NCBI GenBank assembly: GCA_029851415.1
Contig: CM056743.1
Coordinates: 14,252,727-14,316,726 of the forward strand
Direction of reading: 5' to 3'
Length of the DNA stretch: 64,000 bases
From: Eretmocerus hayati
Taxonomy: Eukaryota > Arthropoda > Insecta > Hymenoptera > Aphelinidae
How positions within the stretch are numbered: the stretch's first letter is position 1; every line of letters starts with the position of its first letter. Shown piece after piece: positions 60,326-64,000 of this stretch. The notes under the pieces are model-generated. The model was not told the origin of the DNA, searched no databases, and was given only the letters and a program-made list of their open reading frames with translations. The translations under genes and the position numbers were made by a program.

Positions 60326-60360
60326 ATAGTCGTAGACGCGCGCGCGCGCCCTACGACTAT
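60326..60360. repeat. Hairpin with alternating CG loop
   Basis: ATAGTCGTAG at 60326-60335 and CTACGACTAT at 60351-60360 are perfect complements. Between them is ACGCGCGCGCGCGCC, an alternating purine-pyrimidine CG tract. The combination could form a cruciform or Z-DNA. CG runs are conspicuous in this otherwise AT-rich window. Confidence 0.9.
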
Positions 60361-60684
60361 CATCTATGATAATTTTGGATTATATGGTATTTTCAGAGGC
60401 TAGTGCAATTATGAAGATGAGCCGGCAGCTTGGCCACTATGAGAACCCCCTAATTTCGATTTCATCCAATTCATCCACTATACAACATCGTTCATCTCCC
60501 GCATCATGTACTTTTGCATCCAAATTTCAATGTGGTTAGACTTGCCAACGGGTAATAATTTTGTATTCTTCTATATTGTATGACCAAGTTAAGTTGGACA
60601 CCCCTTAGCATTTTTTCCTTTGCGAGGTACACTACCAGTCAAAAGTTCAAGCTCACCCAAAACTTTTTTTTTCAATTTTGTGAG

Positions 60685-61505
60685 TTGAACTACTCGGCTC
60701 TATTTGACCGTAGAGGACTCTTCCGGAGCTCATTTTGAAGGTTTTTTCACGTACTTCAAGATGGCATTATTCATTTTTATCCACACGAATCAGGATCTTT
60801 CCAATTTGAGCTTGGATAAAGTCGATTTCGACGATCTTCGAGAGAATCTTCTGGCTCGTGCCCAATTTGAGCCACATGAAGGTTTCAATATGGGAGCTGT
60901 GAGACCCAAAACGACTAGTTTAGAACTTCAAAATCCGTCCTTGAACATCCCTCTACACCACCTCCAGTCCGAGCTCGTCATGACATTTTCTCTGAGGGAA
61001 GATTTTTCGCAAAAACTAGCACCCGGATTCAAAAATGACGAGAAAATTCACTTTTTGGGGCATATTTCAAAAGTTTCTCATTTTCTTGATCAAGAAGATA
61101 TAGATGATAGATAACAGAAATGATGATTATACTTCATAACAATGCATCTCTGTATCTCTTTAGAATTGGAATACTATTTTGTTTTGAGAGATCTCCCCTC
61201 AGAGGAAATGATATAGTTCGGATTAGCAGTGGTGTAGAGGGACGTTCAGAAACGGATTTTGAAGCTCTCGACTTGTACTTTTGTATCTCACAAGTCTCAT
61301 ATTGAAACATTTATGTGGCTCAAATTGGCAGGAGCCGAAAGGTTCTCTCAAAAATAGTCGAGATTGATACATCTCCAAGCTCGATTTGGAAGGATCCTGA
61401 TCCGTGCGGATTAAAATGAATAATGCCATATTGAAGTCCGCAAGAAAACCCTCAAAACGAACTCCAAGAGAGTCCTCCGCGGTCGAATAGAGCCGAGTAG
61501 TTCAA
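60685..61505. mobile_element. Long-armed inverted-repeat element, 821 bp
   Basis: The left end TTGAACTACTCGGCTCTATT and the right end AATAGAGCCGAGTAGTTCAA are perfect complements. The arms extend about 280 bp each (left to about 60965, right from about 61222) with moderate divergence. A 136-codon frame at 60704-61114 and a related minus-strand 68-codon frame on the other arm arise from the shared arm sequence. They match no family I recognise. No clear target duplication. Confidence 0.85.
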
Positions 61506-62160
61506 TTATAGAAGCCACGTATTAATTGAATGAAAATATTTAGTTTCAGATGAATAACGTTTGAATTCACTCGGATTCCTCGAGTGATAAATCTCACTCT
61601 TTTTTCTGAGTGAAACTCATTCGGTACCGAGTTGCCACGATTTCACTCTGAACTCCGAGTGAGATCTTACTCGGAAAAGTTAAGAGAGGACATTTTTTTC
61701 GAAATATTCGAGCAAAATACTTTTGCGATACGGCATTGTGTAGCTAATTAAATTGGGTACCGGAATGTCTTGTTCGATAATTTTTTACTACTCAATTTTT
61801 CAGGAAAACTGATTGAAAATAGGTCATTTTAAATTTGCCGCCACACTTGCCGTAGAGGTTAGTCACACCACGAGTTAAGTTTTATTGTTTAGATGTAATG
61901 CCACGTGCTCTCGTTATTGTTTTGGTGTTCAACGTATGATCACGAATGTTGTTTTGTCGCTTATCCAGCCACGGCATTCACAATGGAAACTTGTGATCGA
62001 GTGAGAACGTCGATCGGCTTTATATCGTCGCAAGATATCATAAGCATCGAGCATGCATGTATTCTCTTACCTTTCAGTACAAGAGTCTATTGGTGCGGAA
62101 ATATTTGTGTAGTAGTCATGCGATCAAAAATCTCCAATCTAGAACAAAATTAGTACAACC
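61506..62160. other. Non-coding, with clustered CACTCGGA/GAGTGA motifs
   Basis: At about 61565-61680 the motifs CACTCGGA, GAGTGA, CTCACTC and CCGAGTGAGA recur in both orientations, suggesting a small decayed repeat. The rest shows nothing recognisable. Confidence 0.5.
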
Positions 62161-62167
62161 CTGCATT

Positions 62168-63370
62168 CGAACCTCTTAGAAAATAGTAATGTCTAGCAGA
62201 TTCAGGTAGTGGATATCAATTTTAGACCTTCCATCACCCAAATTCTGACTCCAAAGTTTGTTAAGAATTTTGTATCATGGGTGGTAACTAGATTATGGGC
62301 ACGAGTTAGAACGGTATCTCATAGCTGAAGGAATTTGAGAAAATCTGAAAAATCATAGCTTTGACTGCTTCCCCACGAGATCGAAATTCTTTAAAGTGGG
62401 TGGTGCTTTCGTGAATTACAAACGTGAACGTACTGGAGCCGCGCAGATTTGAACACTGCTTTTCGGTTCTGAACATTTTCTCGACTAAAATCTGAACACC
62501 AAGTCCGGAAAAAGTTTGCATCATGATTAGACGAATAATAGGCACGAATCAAGACAGCATCTCATAATCGGGACGTCAATAAATACACAAAAAATGTGGC
62601 TTCGGCTGTACAGTTATGAAACCGAAGTTCTTAAAAAGGGTTGAATTTCTGGAAATTTTCAAACACGAATCTCTTAGAAATGGGCGATACCAAGCAGATA
62701 GTTTTGCTCTTCAAGTTTAGAGGTTCTGTTAGCTAAAATTTGACTACAAAATTTGGGGAAGCTCGCTACCTAGGTAGATTATTAACACGAATGAAACTAG
62801 TATTCAGTAGCTACAGAATAGAATGATGTGTGAAAAAATTGTAGCTTTAACTGCCCCAAATATGATGTCAAAATTCTCGAAAGTGAGTAAGTTGTCCTAA
62901 AAATTCTAAACTTGGATATGGTTGATATCACGCTTCTCAGTAGCTTCACGAAGGAAATTTTCTATTAACTTTTTCGCCCCTTTGAGAATCATCATTCCAT
63001 AGCTCGGCAGTCAGAGACACAATTATCGAATAATTCTCTACTCCCCAGCTACGGGTTACTGTTGCAACTCGAGTTTACAATTCACTTCGACGCAAACTCT
63101 TCTCAGATTTTGTAGTCAGATTTCAGCTAAAAGAATTTTCATAATCAAAATACAGAACTCGAATCCGTTTGGTACTATTCTCTAGTAGTTTGACCTCCCA
63201 AATTCACACAAAACTCACCCATTCTTGAGGATTTTGATCCCATACGTAAGCAGTCAAAGCCATAATTTTTTTCAAAAATTGTGGGTTTTGTGTGAATTTG
63301 AAACGTGAACCTACTAGAAAATAGTAGTACCAAACACATTTGAGCATGCCTGCAGCACACACGGCAGTCG
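62168..63370. repeat. ~243-bp tandem repeat with an inverted unit
   Basis: Landmarks recur at regular spacing: GCACGAGTTAGAAC at 62299, GCACGAATCAAGAC at 62542 and ACACGAATGAAAC at 62785 (243 bp apart). AAAATCATAGCTTTGACTGC near 62350, its variant near 62592 and AAAATTGTAGCTTTAACTGC near 62835 keep the same period. A further unit at about 63100-63285 is inverted (GCAGTCAAAGCCATAATTTT), followed by the start of another direct unit (GTGAACCTACTAGAAAATAG). The array is diverged, non-coding and satellite-like. Confidence 0.75.
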
Positions 63371-64000
63371 CGAATTTTTGCCGTATGCATATGAATAGGC
63401 TCAAATTCTTTCCTTGTGAATTGTTTCTACGTGCCGGCTAGATGTGACATAGTATCAAGGATGATGTATATTTCGTGTTAGTGGCGGTTATGTATGGTGA
63501 TCTATTTATCAGCTAACTAATTAAATTTTGGGAATACAAAAATCACTCCAGCTAATGCGGTCATTCGTCCGCAAGGAGAAACAAGAATGAATTGTGTTTG
63601 TAGCGTTAATTCCCACAAAAGCAATTCCAGACACTTATCTCATCTTTAACAAGCAAGTTATATTCGGCGTAAGAATGAACTCATTTCTTCCACTAACATG
63701 TATATATGAGTTTCTAACATATCGATCGATTATATCCCAGAGGCATTTTGAAAATTGGATTCTATTCCACGAGAAAATATTTTCAACCAAAAGACAATAA
63801 TGAGTAAGTGAATCTAGAGGGAAGATTGGCTGAAACAGCAACCCCACTTCAAAATCTTTTCACGAAGTAGATTGTAGAATAAATGAGTGGCACCCATATC
63901 AATAGTAAAATATCAGCAAAGACAAGTTTTGCAACTTTTCATTTTGATCCTGAAACAACAGTAACTAGCTCTGGTGAAATAGAAATTAAGAAACCAAAAG
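63371..64000. other. Non-coding stretch
   Basis: No exon, RNA gene or repeat was recognised up to the window end. The downstream dac exon expected after 54594 was not found here. Confidence 0.5.

Noticed and set aside
59790..60329. 179-codon + strand open frame as a gene
   Set aside because: Aromatic and His-rich low-information translation, no domain, no acceptor/donor support and no similarity recognised.
1..64000. tRNA, rRNA or CRISPR features
   Set aside because: No cloverleaf with convincing A and B boxes, no rRNA sequence and no regularly spaced identical repeats with unique spacers were noticed by eye; a tRNA scan could not be run.
63550..64000. Terminal dac exon near the window end
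   Set aside because: No frame resembling the expected C-terminal tail and no matching phase-1 acceptor was identified.

Overview
This is an animal nuclear genome window, most likely from an insect. It is AT-rich, gene-poor, full of microsatellites and crowded with short inverted-repeat transposons. No bacterial signatures such as operons, ribosome binding sites or CRISPR arrays are seen. The exact lineage cannot be fixed from the sequence. A parasitoid-type hymenopteran is possible, but that is a weak guess.

Only one cellular gene can be supported: two internal exons of a dachshund (dac/DACH) orthologue on the + strand, at 50892-51038 and 54019-54594. The first encodes the end of the conserved C-terminal coiled-coil (DD2/Dachbox-C) helix, with the diagnostic core YQKRLKKEKR. 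The second encodes a Ser/Gln-rich low-complexity segment ending in a conserved-looking GWGYSGLDLIG...AFWQNYQ block. Both exons start and end in phase 1 and are joined by a 2,980-nt GT-AG intron. No further dac exon could be recognised. By inference, most or all of the 50 kb upstream and 9 kb downstream is intron or flank of this large developmental gene.

The rest is mobile-element debris.
- 0.6-1.8 kb: two inverted-repeat elements.
- 6.9-7.9 kb: simple decamer and C-rich arrays.
- 11.0 kb: two abutting perfect palindromes.
- 14.9-18.0 kb: a hAT-like foldback with an 8-bp target duplication, a PIF/Harbinger-like element with TAA duplications, and a small MITE.
- 20.8 kb: a pogo-like MITE.
- 25.8-28.2 kb: a broken non-LTR retrotransposon.
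- 31.5 kb: a piggyBac-like MITE flanked by TTAA.
- 35.0-35.9 kb: an almost perfect 363-bp inverted repeat.
- 38-44 kb: several MITE families and a 1.16-kb foldback carrying GGAAT-like arrays.
- 46-49 kb: further MITEs.
- 51-64 kb: intron and flank with nested MITEs, an element with repeated GGGCGTAA motifs, a second copy of the first MITE family, and a 243-bp tandem repeat.

At least four MITE families occur in two to four copies within the window, which allows cross-validation of their ends. Nearly all long open frames here lie in repeats and should not be annotated as genes. I did not find a new multi-gene system. The most notable signals are the long hairpins, the multi-copy MITE family with a shared core, and the alternative-terminus potential of the dac Gln-rich exon.
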